From: Trichosporon coremiiforme
Lineage: Eukaryota > Basidiomycota > Tremellomycetes > Trichosporonales > Trichosporonaceae
Assembly: GCA_039545355.1 (NCBI GenBank)
Contig: BCJJ01000045.1
Span: 28,501-92,500 of the forward strand
Direction: 5' to 3'
DNA: 64,000 nt
The translations under genes were made by a program, and so were the position numbers. Numbering within the stretch: the stretch's first letter is position 1; each line of letters opens with the position of its first letter. Below, piece by piece: positions 34,474-46,243 of this stretch. Under the pieces are notes generated by a model, which saw only the letters and a program-made list of their open reading frames with translations, made no database searches and was not told where the DNA came from.

Positions 34474-37400
34474 ATGGCCGCCCTGGCAGTGCTGCTGGCA
34501 TTGCCCGGTGTTTGGGCCGATGTTGAAGATGGTCGCCCGCCTCCCCCAACCATGGCTGGAAACCCGTTAGTGGCTCTGGCCGGTGCTGTTGTCGGCGTCA
34601 TATTACACGTCCTCGGCCTCATCCAGCGCGTCATGACCTTTATCACTATCACTCTCCCAACGTAAGAGCCAACGCATGCACCAAGCTCTGACGATCAGCT
34701 TCATCATCGGCATGCTCCATTATTCGTTCACTATCAGCCTTGGCTTCCCTCACCTCGTCGGTCTGTTCGTCCTTGTTATGGGTTTGATCTTTTTCCTCGT
34801 CCGCTACAAGGTAGGCCCCCAACACGTACTGCATGCTGACCTTTTAGTACCTCACCAAATACACTCAACTGAAAGAGACAGCGTATGTGATAGCATGACA
34901 GTAAGGTCACTAACGTAACAGCTTGCCGAGCCCTTCTCCTCCTACGCTCACCAACTCGTTGCCCTTGGTAGACACGGACATCACTGAGCGCAAGCGATCT
35001 TCAAATCCCCTTCATTCATATCTCGATGACTTTCTTTCAGCCATTCGTATCTTTGGCTATCTGGAGAAGCCCATCTTCCACGAGCTAAGCCGCCATTTGC
35101 AGACACGGCGTCTGGCAGCAGGGGATACGATAGAAGTCGGGGGTGGAGACTTTTGGTGCGTGGTTGAGGGTAACGTGCAAGTGGTGAGTGGGCAGTCGAA
35201 CATGCTGTATGCACTAACCCCAGTTTGCCCCATCAGCAGACTCTGAACCCTCAGCTGCAGACCCACTAAGTTCTGACGGGAGCTTCAACGGGTACAATCT
35301 CGTCAATGAAGTTTCGACAGGTGGTACTCTTTCCTCTCTTTTCTCCATCCTCTCCCTCTTTACAGAGGACATCAAGTTGTCGTGGGACTCGGAAGTACCG
35401 TCCCCTGAGCGTGCTGCCTCTGAAGAGGTGCCTCGTCCGCGCGCCAACTCTGACGTCTCCCAACTCGATGGCAGGGCAATGGGATTGAGCCCATTGGAAG
35501 GTACGGAGGTTGTCTTTGAAGAGGACGGCTCTCCAATGACTCTGGCTCCTACGGAAGAGTCACCAGACAAAACGAGGCAGCAAGGATCATCTTCTGTTTC
35601 CGACGGAGCTCAGAGCCCGACATCACTTTCCAACTCTCGACCTGGGAGTTCCGTGACTTCGCCACAGGCGGCTTCTCCTCTTCCGATGTCGCCATCTATC
35701 GAGGCAACACCCGTTGTCGTTATGAAACCGTTTCCTCCTGAAATCAGGATCGGTGCTTCCGGTAGAGGTACTCCAGAGGACCGTCCATCGACCAAGCCAA
35801 AGGTCCGAAACCCTATGAAGGGCGTCATCGCTCGAGCCACTGTGGACACAACTCTTGCCGTCATTCCGGCAGAGGCGTTCCGCAAAGTGACTCGGAAGTA
35901 TCCAAAGGCGACGGGTACGATCGTGCAAGTGGTCCTGGAGCGCTTCTCCCGGGTGACATTCATGACCGCTCACAAGTTCTTCGGCCTTACGCGAGAGATT
36001 CTGCGCTCTGAGGCGTCTCTGAACTCTATGGTTTCTTATCCTCTTCCGCGCAGCTTCTACACGGGAGGCGGTATGCAAATCCTCCGTGAAAAGTTTGAAC
36101 CATCCCTCAGACGAAACCGTGACCGCAAGCAGGATGATTTGAAAGACTACTTTTCCTATGTACCGACGAGCCCGAATACCCGGAACGTGTCTCTTCCATC
36201 TTCGCGACTGGACACACCCCTTCGTCGACCGCCTCTCAGTGGTTCCGACGGCCAATCTAAACGTACTTCCGACTCTGAGGAGACCGCCATTGGTGCCAAC
36301 GAGTACCACGACACTCACTCCCACAGCCCTCAAAATGCCTTCACTCCTCGACGCCAGCAGTCAACGCATCGCAAGGAGGTGGCCGCTGGCGATTTGGCCG
36401 TGCTGCACGACGACGACGATGAAGACACCTTCTATCGCCCCATCAAGACACCTGGTTTGCCGCGGATCGATACTTGGCGTGGGCGAGTTCCCTCCATCTC
36501 CTCGAACGACTTTTATTCTGACGCCGAGGCTGAAGAGGTCGAAGAGGAGTTGCAGGCGGAACTGCGAGGGCTGCTGGTTGAGTGTATGGCCAAGTCTATC
36601 GGCCTACTGCAGCCCACCGATAGCCATCCTAACTCTGCTCGTCGATCCGTGTCTGCTTCTTCGACCCCGGGCTCGCCAATGTTTCTTCCTTCTGGGCGCT
36701 CTGCCAGCATGCGTGGTCCATTCGGAAACGTTCTTGACATGATCAACGCATCTCCCGGTGGCAACGACAATATCAGCGGTCTTCTCCGGGAAAGCCTCAT
36801 GAACGCTCGTCTTGATGATGACCAGAGCAGCATTTCTGCGAGCGTGCAGGAGAGTTCGCTTCAAGGGGGTCCCCCCGACGTCAACTCGGCCATCATGCGC
36901 GACCTCGGAAATCGACTCGAGGTCTTACGCTTCAAGAAGAGCTCGACGCTGGTGAAGCAAGGAGAGCGTGCTCCCGGTCTTTACTACGTGATTGATGGTT
37001 TCCTCGACGTAAGTGGGAGTGCCTTGACACAAATTGACTCCAGGTTTCCATCTCAACTACGCCAGCCTTGGAGGACAACGGCTCGTCTACCAACCTGAGT
37101 TTGCAGCCTCAACCAGAATCCTCTTCTCGAAGTAGGCCGTTCAGCGCGGGAATGGGTCAGGCTGATCCGGGATCACCCGTTGCCTCCTTCCGTGGCGCAT
37201 CCGGCGGTGACGAGGAGCACCTTTATACTGTGAACCCCGGAGGTCTCGCAGGCTATCTCTCGTCGCTCTGTGGAACCGAGTCGTACGTGAAGATCACCGC
37301 CAAGACCGATTGCTACGTTGGATTCCTTCCGCGCCAGGCTCTGGAGCGCATCATTGAGCGTCGCCCACTGGTCCTTCTCACCCTCTCGAAGCGCCTCCTC

Positions 37401-39529
37401 TCGCTGCTGTCGCCCTTGGTACTCCTTATCGACGCCGGCCTGGACTGGATTCAGCTAGGAGCCGGCCAAATCCTTTTTGAGAAGGGTTCGAAAGCCACAG
37501 ACTTCTACATTGTCATCAATGGGCGTTTGCGGTCCGTCGTTCAGAAACCCGACAGTGAAAGTGTCGAGGTACTCCGCGAATACAGCCAAGATGACTCGAT
37601 CGGAGAACTGGACGTCATTACCGGTGCCGACCATCCTGTTACGGTGCAGGCTATCCGTGAGACGGAACTGGTTCGAATCCCTTCCGCCCTATTCGATGCC
37701 ATCAGCACCCGTCATCCTGCGACGACAGTGCAATTCATGAGGCTGATTGCCTCTCGTGTACGGAAGGGTCTTTCAGAGCAGGTCCTCAAGCATACTCACC
37801 ATCACCATGGCGGGGAGCTTCGCGCCGACAGAAATCTCAGTGAGTCTGACCCGATTGGGGCGAGCTGACAACGACAGAGACTGTGTGTATATTGGGCGTC
37901 AACAAAAATGTCCCCGTCGCGCAATTTGCTGCCAAGTTGAAGGCTTCGCTCGACGATATGGGTGAAGCCTCCTCGTATCTCGATCAAGCGACAGTGATGC
38001 GTCATCTCGGCAGGCACGCGTTTTCGCGCATGGGAGCCTTGAAGATTGCTGGATGGCTCTCCGACCAGGAAGAACAGCATCGCATCGTGTTGTACGTCGC
38101 CGACACACAGCCCTCAAGCCAGTGGACCCAAACATGCATACGACAGGCTGATCTCATTCTTGTGCTTGGTATGGGCGACGACCCTTCGATCGGCGAGTAC
38201 GAAAAGGTCCTCCTGGCCATGAAGTCTTACGCGCGCAAGGAGCTGGTTCTTCTTCATGACGATCGCTTTGTTCCCCGAGGCTCAACCCGCCTGTGGCTCA
38301 AAAACCGCCCTTACATCCAAGGCCACTTCCACGTTGAATTACCGGGGCACATCACGTCCACGAAGAGCACCAAGGTTCACGATCCTGCGGGAACAGCTGC
38401 TTTCAAGCATCTTCGAGAGCGCGTTGAAACTCGTATCAAGCAGTACCGTGGACTGCGGCCACTAGGTCGCCCGAGGAGACCGCCACACATGAACGACTTT
38501 GCTCGTATTGCCCGCCGTCTCGTAGGAAAGCAAGTGGGACTTGTATTGGGCGGCGGCGGAGCTCGTGGCATCTCGCATCTGGGCATGCTTCAAGCTCTGG
38601 AAGAAAACGGGATTCCGGTCGACGCCATTGCTGGTTGCTCCATCGGCTCGTTTGTCGGAGGGCTCTACGCAGGTGCCACCGACCTTATCGAAACAACAGG
38701 CCGAGTCAAGCAGTTTTCTGGACGTATGGGCTCCATGCTGCGTATTCTCAGCGACGTGACCTACCCCCACGCTGCCTACACCACTGGCCACGAGTTCAGT
38801 GAGTGTCCCACAGACCTTCATGCTAACGTTCAGATCGTGGTATTTACAAGGCCTTTTACAACACACATATTGAAGACTGCTGGATCCCATTCTACTGCAA
38901 CTCCACCAACATCACTCATTCAAGAATGGAGATTCACAGGTCTGGTTACGCTTGGCGCTATGTCCGAGCCTCAATGACACTGGCGGGTTTGCTTCCTCCC
39001 CTTTCGGACAATGGAGATTGTATGTTCACTCCTAGGACTACCGCTGACTGTAGTGCTTGTCGACGGAGGATACATGGACAACACACCCATTTCGCCTCTG
39101 CGTGCGAGTGGCATTCAAGACGTCATCGTTGTCGACGTCGGTTCTATCGACGACACGTCGGCCCGAAATTACGGTGACTCAGTTTCCGGATGGTGGCTAT
39201 TCATCAACAAATTCAACCCCTTCTACAAGACTGTAGTCCCAAGCATGACGGAGATTTCGTCGCGGTTGACGTACGTTTCGAGCGTCAGGACTCTGGAAGA
39301 CGTCAAGAGCGACCCGAAGATTCTGTACATGGCGATGCCGGTTCAGGACGTAGAGACGATAGGAGGTTTCAAGAAGTTTACCGAAGTGAGGGAACTTGGT
39401 CTTGATGCCGCTCGCAAGCAGCTGAAGGCGTGGGCCGAGGAAGGCCGCCTGCCCCACCCGGTCGCCGACAAGTCACACGGCGCGATAGGTCAACAGAAGA
39501 ACACTCGTATGCGCCGCAGCTCTATCTAA
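34474..39529 (+). CDS. NTE1: Lysophospholipase Nte1 (patatin-like, cNMP-binding)
   Basis: ER-membrane phospholipase that deacylates phosphatidylcholine to glycerophosphocholine. Order along the protein: N-terminal membrane helices ([19 protein letters not shown] and [28 protein letters not shown]), a first cyclic-nucleotide-binding-like domain ([20 protein letters not shown]), a long Ser/Pro-rich disordered stretch, two further cNMP domains ([20 protein letters not shown]; and [20 protein letters not shown] with [11 protein letters not shown]), and the patatin catalytic domain with the oxyanion [12 protein letters not shown], the nucleophile GCSIGSF and the DGG of [16 protein letters not shown]. 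This is the standard Nte1 plan and length of about 1,550 residues. Introns are few and short. Confidence 0.95.
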
Positions 39530-39648
39530 CGAGTTTCATAGTGATTCATATGAAACGGATATTTTATGTACAACAAAAAAGGACATATATAATGGCAACA
39601 TGGATATTAGATGCTGATGCTGAATGGGTCTATGGGGCGAGGTCGCGG

Positions 39649-42249
39649 CTAGGCTTCGCTGGTGACGCCAGACGCACCGGAGAAGCGGGGCGAGAGGTTC
39701 ATCGTCTCGAAGCTCGTGGAGATGCCGCCATCCATGAGGTCCCGATGGCGATGCCAAGAACTGTTCTCCTTGGGCATTTGGCGAGCCTTGGTCTTGATCC
39801 TGAGCCTGCCTTCAGGCAAGTCTTCCTCGTCCTCGTCGGTTTCCATGACGTCCTCGTCCTCTTCCTCATCGTCGGAATCGCTGTCTCCACCGAGGTCGAC
39901 TGCCACGTCGTCCCAAGTGCGGTACAGGTGTTCGATAAATTCGCCAGAGAGGGGGAGATCGTAAGGATCGAAAGGGAAGTAATCATCGAGTCCTGCGTCC
40001 ATGTTGATCTGGCGAGCAATTTTGGGGATGGCGATATTCGATGCGGCGGCCTGGGTCGGCATATTGGGAACGCTCTGGGTGCGTGCAAAAGTGCGCTGAC
40101 GGCCGAGTTGAGAGCCATTCAGTGAACTGGACGTAGGTACACGGTGCGCATTCTGGTTCGCCTCAATGATACTGAAGCAGTACGCAAAGTTGGTGGCGTT
40201 GGCAACCTTGGCGAAAGTCGAGACAATGTTCGGATTGCAGCCCAGCAGGGGGTTTAGCTCGGACGTGATCGCGCGCTGGAGCACGTCCAGGTCGGCGATC
40301 CACTGCCCGCCCTCCGCCTCGTCCATGTCCATCTCACCTGTGACCTCCATGTCGTCCTGGTTTGTGAACGCGCGCCAGCGGAAACAGAAGATGAGCATTA
40401 CCGCTTGGCAAACTGCGTAAAAGAGCGGGAGCTCGGGGTCGTTCTTCTTGGCTCGCGCCGAATGCAGTTTCCCGTCAACATAGGCGAGTAGATAGCCCAT
40501 GACTGTTCGCGCCTGCTCGTCGCTAACGAAGCGGGCGCGACAGACAAGGGAGCCGATGTAGACGGTCGCGGCAACGCGCTGGGAAAGCGAGACAGGCTGT
40601 GAGGCCAGGGTCGGCTGGTCGCTGGTGCGGGCGTAGAGTGACTGGAGGACGAGGAGATGCAGGAAGAGCTCGGTGTGTGCGGGGGAGAACGAGGAGCACA
40701 TGAAAACGACGAAAGGAAGATGTTGAGTCGCCGACGTCGGGAGGATTTGGCGGGAAAAGAGATTGAGGAGTGTTTGGAAATGCGCGAGCGACTGTGCGGG
40801 ATTGGGCGGAGCGCGCGTGGCGAGAGCAGGGACCGCCGAGCTGGAAGCAGACGATCCGTTGCTGCGCGGGGTAGTGCCGTTCGGGGTACCGGGGCGCGGC
40901 GTGCCGGCGCGGGGTGTGGAGCTACCGCTGTTGGAGACGAGGGACTGCGCAGCGAGCTCGGCGGCAGACAGACCGCGCTCGCGAGCGCCCATGGCTTCTT
41001 CCAGGTACCGCAGGAAGTAGCACAGCATACCGTCGAGCTTGGAGCGCATGGTACGGAGCACCTCACGTTTCTTTGCGCGCGCAGCAGCGAGCTTGGCGAG
41101 GTCGTGTTCGTCATCGTCGTCCTCGTTCTCGTCGTCCGATGACAGGGCGTCCGGATCGGGGTCACCCTCGTCATCATCATCGCTATCGTCGTCATCATCA
41201 TCGGTTCCATCCTTCGGAACGCCCTGACAAATGAGAAGCTCGAAGGGATCACTGGCCATGGCCCGAGGGCCCATCTCGTCCTCATCATCCTCGTCGTCAT
41301 CGTCATCCTCGAGACGATTGGTGATTTCGACGTCGATGCGGAGCATGCGATCAACGAGGGAAGCCCAGACTCTCGCACCCAGTTCGGGGCAGTAATCGAT
41401 GAGTTCACAACAATTGCGAACCCACGTCGTCTGCACGACCTCCGCTTCGCGCTTGTGCGGGGCATACCGATTAAGGAGAGGCTGGAGAACATTCGGAAGC
41501 GTAGGGATTAGGCTCAAGAGGTGAGACAGGAGAAGATGGTGGCGGGCATGGTACTCGCGGCGGGTGATCGTTGACGAAACCGAGGTGGGGTGTTCTGCGA
41601 CATGGTCAGCCGGTACAACAGTTTGAGACTTACGCCATGTGAGACCCTTCACGGCCATGGTCACAATCTCCTTCGTCCATCCGGGGTGGGCAGACACGAT
41701 CACACCGCACAGTCCCACATAGCTCTTGACAAACTTCTCATCTCCCGTTGCCCAAGGTAGACTGACGATCGCAGAGATTAATCCGCCATGGAGCGACGGC
41801 AAGAGGAGGGAGACATGGGCCGTCAATGCTCTCACGAGTGGCAGCAGAGGGCCAAGCTGTACGAGAGGCTGTGTCGGTGTCGGAAGGAAGTGGGACAGGA
41901 GATCATTGTAGTTGTTCATGTTTCCCTCGGCGCTCTCCTTAAGAGCACGAGGGACGAAGACGCCGATCAGTTGGCGCTGGAAGGCTTCACGGTCGCGTGC
42001 TTCACGGAGCTCGCCGACAGAGCGAGTTCTTCGTGCAGCCTCCTTGTCGGTCTCATATTCGCGTGGTCGCTTCTTTCCGGTCAGAGAGGCGGCGCGGGGA
42101 GAGGCGACGGCAACGTTGTCGCGAGACATGGGCGGCAGTTGGAATCGAGGTGCGGGGGGCTTTCTAGCGGGCGGAGGGTGGCGAGGGGCACGAGGGGTTC
42201 TAGACACATGGGACGAGGACCAAGAGGGAGAGTTAATAGCCGGAGGCAT
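39649..42249 (-). CDS. RRN3: RNA polymerase I initiation factor Rrn3 (TIF-IA)
   Basis: Bridges Pol I and the core factor at rDNA promoters, setting rRNA synthesis to growth. Start MPPAINSPSWSSSHVSR, a Pro/Arg-rich N-terminus, then HEAT-like helices: QLIGVFVPRALKESAEGNMN, YNDLLSHFL, FVKSYVGLCGVIVSAHPGWT, EVVQTTWVRNCCELIDYCPE and MLRIDVEITNRLED, followed by a long Asp/Glu-rich insert, LDGMLCYFLRYLEEAM, and later HLPFVVFMCSSFSPAHTELF, SRARFVS-like SLVCRARFVSDEQART, YVDGKLHSARA and DYFPFDPYDLPLSGEFIEHLY, which is a hallmark of Rrn3. The frame is open throughout (866 codons), but 41595-41633 has the form of an intron (GTAAGT to CGCAG, 39 nt, in frame); removing it gives 853 aa. Head-to-head with an RNase III gene. 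Confidence 0.92.
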   Translation of the reverse strand: MPPAINSPSWSSSHVSRTPRAPRHPPPARKPPAPRFQLPPMSRDNVAVASPRAASLTGKKRPREYETDKEAARRTRSVGELREARDREAFQRQLIGVFVPRALKESAEGNMNNYNDLLSHFLPTPTQPLVQLGPLLPLVRALTAHVSLLLPSLHGGLISAIVSLPWATGDEKFVKSYVGLCGVIVSAHPGWTKEIVTMAVKGLTWRKSQTVVPADHVAEHPTSVSSTITRREYHARHHLLLSHLLSLIPTLPNVLQPLLNRYAPHKREAEVVQTTWVRNCCELIDYCPELGARVWASLVDRMLRIDVEITNRLEDDDDDEDDEDEMGPRAMASDPFELLICQGVPKDGTDDDDDDSDDDDEGDPDPDALSSDDENEDDDDEHDLAKLAAARAKKREVLRTMRSKLDGMLCYFLRYLEEAMGARERGLSAAELAAQSLVSNSGSSTPRAGTPRPGTPNGTTPRSNGSSASSSAVPALATRAPPNPAQSLAHFQTLLNLFSRQILPTSATQHLPFVVFMCSSFSPAHTELFLHLLVLQSLYARTSDQPTLASQPVSLSQRVAATVYIGSLVCRARFVSDEQARTVMGYLLAYVDGKLHSARAKKNDPELPLFYAVCQAVMLIFCFRWRAFTNQDDMEVTGEMDMDEAEGGQWIADLDVLQRAITSELNPLLGCNPNIVSTFAKVANATNFAYCFSIIEANQNAHRVPTSSSLNGSQLGRQRTFARTQSVPNMPTQAAASNIAIPKIARQINMDAGLDDYFPFDPYDLPLSGEFIEHLYRTWDDVAVDLGGDSDSDDEEEDEDVMETDEDEEDLPEGRLRIKTKARQMPKENSSWHRHRDLMDGGISTSFETMNLSPRFSGASGVTSEA

Positions 42250-42627
42250 TGGCAGCAGCGAAGCACTGCTCCCCTTCTATCGCGGAGTCGAGGAGAGATA
42301 TATGGTTGGTCTAAAGCTGCTTGGCTTACGAGGAGAGGTTGACGACGGGGTGTGTTCGCACCGCGGTCGTGTGATGGACATCGAGAGATGGAAATCTACG
42401 AGATACCAAAAATACACCTCATACATTCAGGCACTCAGGCACGACCTCCACCGTCAATGTCTCGACCTGTCCACTATCTCTTGGGCCTTCCTTGCGGCAC
42501 ACGCCATGCGTGGCCATGACAGCGCCCTTGCACATGCTATCTTGACTCTTCATCTCCTTCGGCCTCACGGTCAAGCACCGAAAGAGACAGCATCCGCTCC
42601 TCCCCTCTAGCTCGTGATTCCGTCACC
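42250..42627. promoter_or_regulatory. Shared promoter region of RRN3 and the RNase III gene
   Basis: 378 bases separate the two divergent start codons. It is likely a bidirectional promoter. I see no unique motif; pyrimidine-rich stretches precede the start of the RNase III gene. Confidence 0.5.
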
Positions 42628-43873
42628 ATGACTCAGAAGCGCGGCGTTCACAACACCCTTACCTCCATGGTCCTTGGCGAGATCCCTGCCTTTCCCCTGC
42701 CGCCTTTGCCTCCCATCACCGACCCCGTCCTCTCGCGCACTGCTCTCACCCACCCGAGCTTGCACCAGAACCACCGTCGTCCCTTCGATCTCGAGGGTGT
42801 CGACCGTCCAGAGGATTATGAAAAGTTGGAGCATGTCGGCGACTCTCTGCTCGGTAGCATCGTGACGCTTCTTCTGCATGACTTGCACCCTGACCTCGGC
42901 CCTGGCGCAGCCACGGTGAGTCAGGCATGTGATCATCTTCAACCCGCGCGGAATGCCAAGACACAGCTGACGCTAGAAACTCAAGTCGCTGCTCGTGTCA
43001 AACGAGACGCTGGCCGAGCTCTGCCAACGCTACCTCCTTCACGACAACTTCATTGGCGCCGCTGCTGCACTGCCGACGATCCGTGCGACCGTGGGTACAC
43101 GTGCGTGCCTGTTTGAAGCCTACATTGCGGCTGTGTACTATGATTTCCTGACCAGCGAGCGCCCTGGCTTGTATCCTTCCGGATCGCAGTCTACCGCGCC
43201 GTAGGTTACGGGTGCCACGATTGGAAGCGACCTTGGCGAGGAGGATGAGGAGGTTCTCGCAGAAGACAATGCGGAAGAGCGGTCACAGACGCCCACGCCT
43301 ACCGAGCCACCTGAAACGCCCTCCGGTTTTGAAGACCTCGGCATCTCCGGTAGCAAGACGCCGCCTGTACGCCCCGCGTCCGCCGCGCCCAGCGCGGCGT
43401 CCAGTGCTGCTGTGCCATCGGCGTACGTGCACGTCACGGCTGAGGTGGAGCTTCCTCCGCTAGTCCCGCGCTATAAGCGCACGCGTGGCATGGCCGTCGA
43501 CTACCTCGAGTCGTGGCTGCGGCCCCTCTTTACGCCTGTCGCCGAGGTCGGTTTGCAGAGTATGCGTGCCAAGTGGCGCGAGTACCAAGCCTCCGGCGCT
43601 GCTGAGGAGGGGGACCTTGATGTGCGCGCTACCGGTGCTCTCTCCGCATTGAACCAGTTCACGAACGCCAAGTGGGCCTGCATGCCCCGTTACAACGATG
43701 CCGGGTCGACTGAGAACGGAGGATGGAAGTTTGAAGGCGAAGTCACGAGCCCCGAGGGCAAGACGTACTCGGCAACGGCTGTCAGACCTAACAAGAAGTC
43801 AGCCCAGACCGTGCTCGCATACAAGATCGGGAAAGCCATGCAAGAGGACGGGCACAACATTGGCCTGGTGTGA
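42628..43873 (+). CDS. RNase III family endoribonuclease with one dsRBD
   Basis: Cuts double-stranded RNA. Removing introns 42916-42976 and 43171-43227 gives 375 aa with an intact frame. The RNase III domain is in the first half: LSRTALTHPSL, then YEKLEHVGDSLLG with the catalytic Glu and Asp, KLKSLLVSNETLAELCQRYLL, and FEAYIAAVYYDF with the second catalytic Glu. All expected acidic residues of the family are visible. A Thr/Pro/Ser-rich linker is followed by LFTPVAEVGLQSM, then a double-stranded RNA-binding domain: ALSALNQFTNAKWACMPRYN, WKFEGEVTSPEGKTYSAT and KKSAQTVLAYKIGKAM. One catalytic domain plus one dsRBD matches the Rnt1/Pac1/budding-yeast Dicer plan and not canonical Dicer. Rnt1-like pre-rRNA or snoRNA processing is the likeliest role given its RRN3 neighbour; a Dicer-like role is possible. 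Confidence 0.85.
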
Positions 43874-44007
43874 GCGGCAATGTGATGGTGCGAGGCTGCC
43901 CACAGGAGTAGTATCAATGTACATAAAAACACAGGGAGTATATCAGAGCGTACGTCGCTGTCTATAGATGTCTAATAATGGCAATGTATATATTAGGTAC
44001 GAAGGCG

Positions 44008-45075
44008 TCAAAGGTTGGAGAGCTCAGCGGCAAGCTCATCGGCCAGCTGAGCAGCGCGGGCAGCGCGGCTGTCCCGCCCAAGTCCTTCATTGATTGTTGC
44101 CTCATGGCGCGTAGTCTCGAGCTGAATCTTCAAGACTTCCGGATACCACGCCGGCGAAACATGAACTGGCGGAGGAACGGGAGAGGAGGGAAGGTCAGCC
44201 TCGCTGCTGTTCTTCTTGATCGGCCTGTCATCTTCCTTCGGCTCCACCGCCTCCTTGTCGTCTCTGACGCCCACTGACTTTGGTGCCTGCTTGGGGGAGC
44301 TAGAGCTGCTGGAGGGCTTTGTTTGGTCTTGCTCGCTCCGTCGTATCCGCGCTTTCTCCCACTTGACGATCCGCCTGCACTCGGACAGCACGATTAGTGC
44401 CTCGCTCTCCGCCGCGTGGTAATCCGGGGGCGTAAGAGCGAGGTACGCCTTGACGAGCTGCGCGCGCGTCTTGAGTAGCGGCGTCGGATCGGGGCGACTG
44501 GGGCGTTTCGGCACCGGGCTCTTGAGGGTTGGGGATCCAGCACGGGTGTTGCCGCCGCTACTCCTGACTGGCGACGGGGCGCGCGAATTCGCCCTCGAGT
44601 TGGCGCGGGATGTCGCACGAGACGTCGAGCGGGAAAGGTCGAGCTCAAAGCCGAATCCGTCTCCGTAGACCTGGGCCGGCCGCTCGTGACCGTGCTCGAG
44701 ACCATGAGGAGGGACAGTGGCGTGTCCGTACTCGTCGAGGAAGGCGTTGCCCGGTCCCTTGGTCGATCGCGGCTGGTGCGCTGCCAACGCCGCGAGACCG
44801 CTGAGCTGGTGCAGATGCCCGTGTGCCTGAGCCGCGTGCGCGTACGGGTGGCTGCCGTGCTGATGCAGGTGACCGGCGTGGTGGCCGTGTCCGTGAGAGG
44901 CGGAGTGTGAGGAGAGCGAGGAATGCGGCGAGGAAGGGTTGATCGCTGGCTCAAGCTGCAGACGGTGAACGCGGGCTGAGAGGAGCTGGACGCGCTGCGC
45001 CGGGTCCGACGTTGTGCGGAGCAGAGTGTCGATCATCCCGAGGGAGAGGAAGGGAGATTCGAGGAGTGTCGGCAT
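44008..45075 (-). CDS. Hypothetical protein, His-rich and Ser/Arg-rich
   Basis: Not recognised. I start at MPTLLESPFLSLGMIDTLL because no splice acceptor with a supporting start is seen upstream, but the frame continues upstream with LAGIVNDIAFATLIAPLLKF, so an additional N-terminal exon is possible. Parts in order: helical N-terminus with RTTSDPAQRVQLLSARVHRL, a histidine-rich segment (HGHGHHAGHLHQHGSHPY), repeated SRATSRANSRANSRAPSP, a basic region, then TRAQLVKAYLALTPPDYHAAES and ALIVLSECRRIVKWEKARIR, which look helical, and a charged C-terminus with RHEATINEGLGRDSRAAR and AAQLADELAAELSNL. The His-rich run suggests metal binding, but that is inference only. Confidence 0.6.
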   Translation of the reverse strand: MPTLLESPFLSLGMIDTLLRTTSDPAQRVQLLSARVHRLQLEPAINPSSPHSSLSSHSASHGHGHHAGHLHQHGSHPYAHAAQAHGHLHQLSGLAALAAHQPRSTKGPGNAFLDEYGHATVPPHGLEHGHERPAQVYGDGFGFELDLSRSTSRATSRANSRANSRAPSPVRSSGGNTRAGSPTLKSPVPKRPSRPDPTPLLKTRAQLVKAYLALTPPDYHAAESEALIVLSECRRIVKWEKARIRRSEQDQTKPSSSSSSPKQAPKSVGVRDDKEAVEPKEDDRPIKKNSSEADLPSSPVPPPVHVSPAWYPEVLKIQLETTRHEATINEGLGRDSRAARAAQLADELAAELSNL

Positions 45076-46243
45076 GTTGAACTTGAGCAAGGGGGCTATC
45101 AGGGTGGCGAACGCAATGTCGTTGACGATGCCAGCCAAGCCGACAATGTGACAGGCGCGATGCAGTCAGCAAGAAGAGAGTCGAGATGGTAGGTATCGTG
45201 GGAACGCCAGAAATAACACCAGAAGTTGAGGCGGCGTCGATATCGGGGTGTGCGGCTGAGGTGGAATAGCCGATGCCACGTTTCTGAGATACGCTCAGAC
45301 ACCACTTCGTCTTGGGTCGGGGTCCGTTCACTTATGATCTGGGTTGTGCGGGCGTTATCGTTTGCGAGCTCGTTGTTGAGTGCGATGTAGATGTAGGAGT
45401 GTCAGATTAGACAACGGTGCGCGCGTTCCTATCGCCTGCGCTTAGATATGCATTCTTTCGTCCTCGGAATGCTGGTCGCCTGTCATTTTTTCCAGAGATG
45501 TTTTTGCCGAGGAGGTCGAAATCGCTTATCGACCTGGGCTGGAGGGTATGACTTGCCGCTGGGCGCTGCCCTCGTGAGATCCAGGTACAGAGCTGCCTGG
45601 TGCAACTAGCATCAGCGTAAGGGCAGAGGTGCGAAATTGGCCGTCGGATCTCGACGTGACAAGACGCCGATAATTCCTACCTTTCACTCCTACTGTCCAT
45701 ATCGACCGAGTGGGGGATTACAGTCAACGCACGCTATCGCCTTCGTCGGGCACGTGTGCTTTCGTATGAGGGTGGGGGAGGATACACACTGCCATTGGGC
45801 GAAACCACCCGAAACCGGGCACATTCCAATCTTGTCAGCGGTCGCCGAATACAAAAGCTTAGGCCAAGTGAGTAACCCACCGGAGAGCCTCGCGCCTCGG
45901 CCTCGCTTCAAAACAAGCGACCCCGACGCCGGACTGTCTGTCGGCCTCGTCGGCGGACATCTGCCCCGCACATCACTGACCATCACAAGATATGCCCAGG
46001 GCAGTTCACGGCGCGCCGCGAAGCAGAGACGTACCGCCTTGTGGGAATCGGTGTACTGGAGCGAATGACAAGGCAATGAGTTGACATAGGTACATAGTGC
46101 GGTCCCAGGCCCAGAGTGCGATCTGCAGCCCTGGGCATTAGTGGAACCTTAATGCTAGTGCTGGGTGTGGTAGGGAATTGTCCGTAGGTGAACCGAGTAG
46201 TGTTCTGATACTTTGGCGGCGAGCGCCGCTTAGTCTGTCTGCA
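45076..46243. other. Intergenic, 1.2 kb
   Basis: Divergence or leader space upstream of the His-rich gene and 3' flank of the E2 gene. An upstream continuation of the His-rich gene frame reaches 45138 but lacks an ATG. No other supported feature. Confidence 0.45.

Noticed and set aside
40398..41492. 364-codon minus-strand frame overlapping RRN3
   Set aside because: Same strand but a different frame from the conserved Rrn3 protein; Ser/Arg/Pro-rich and without features.
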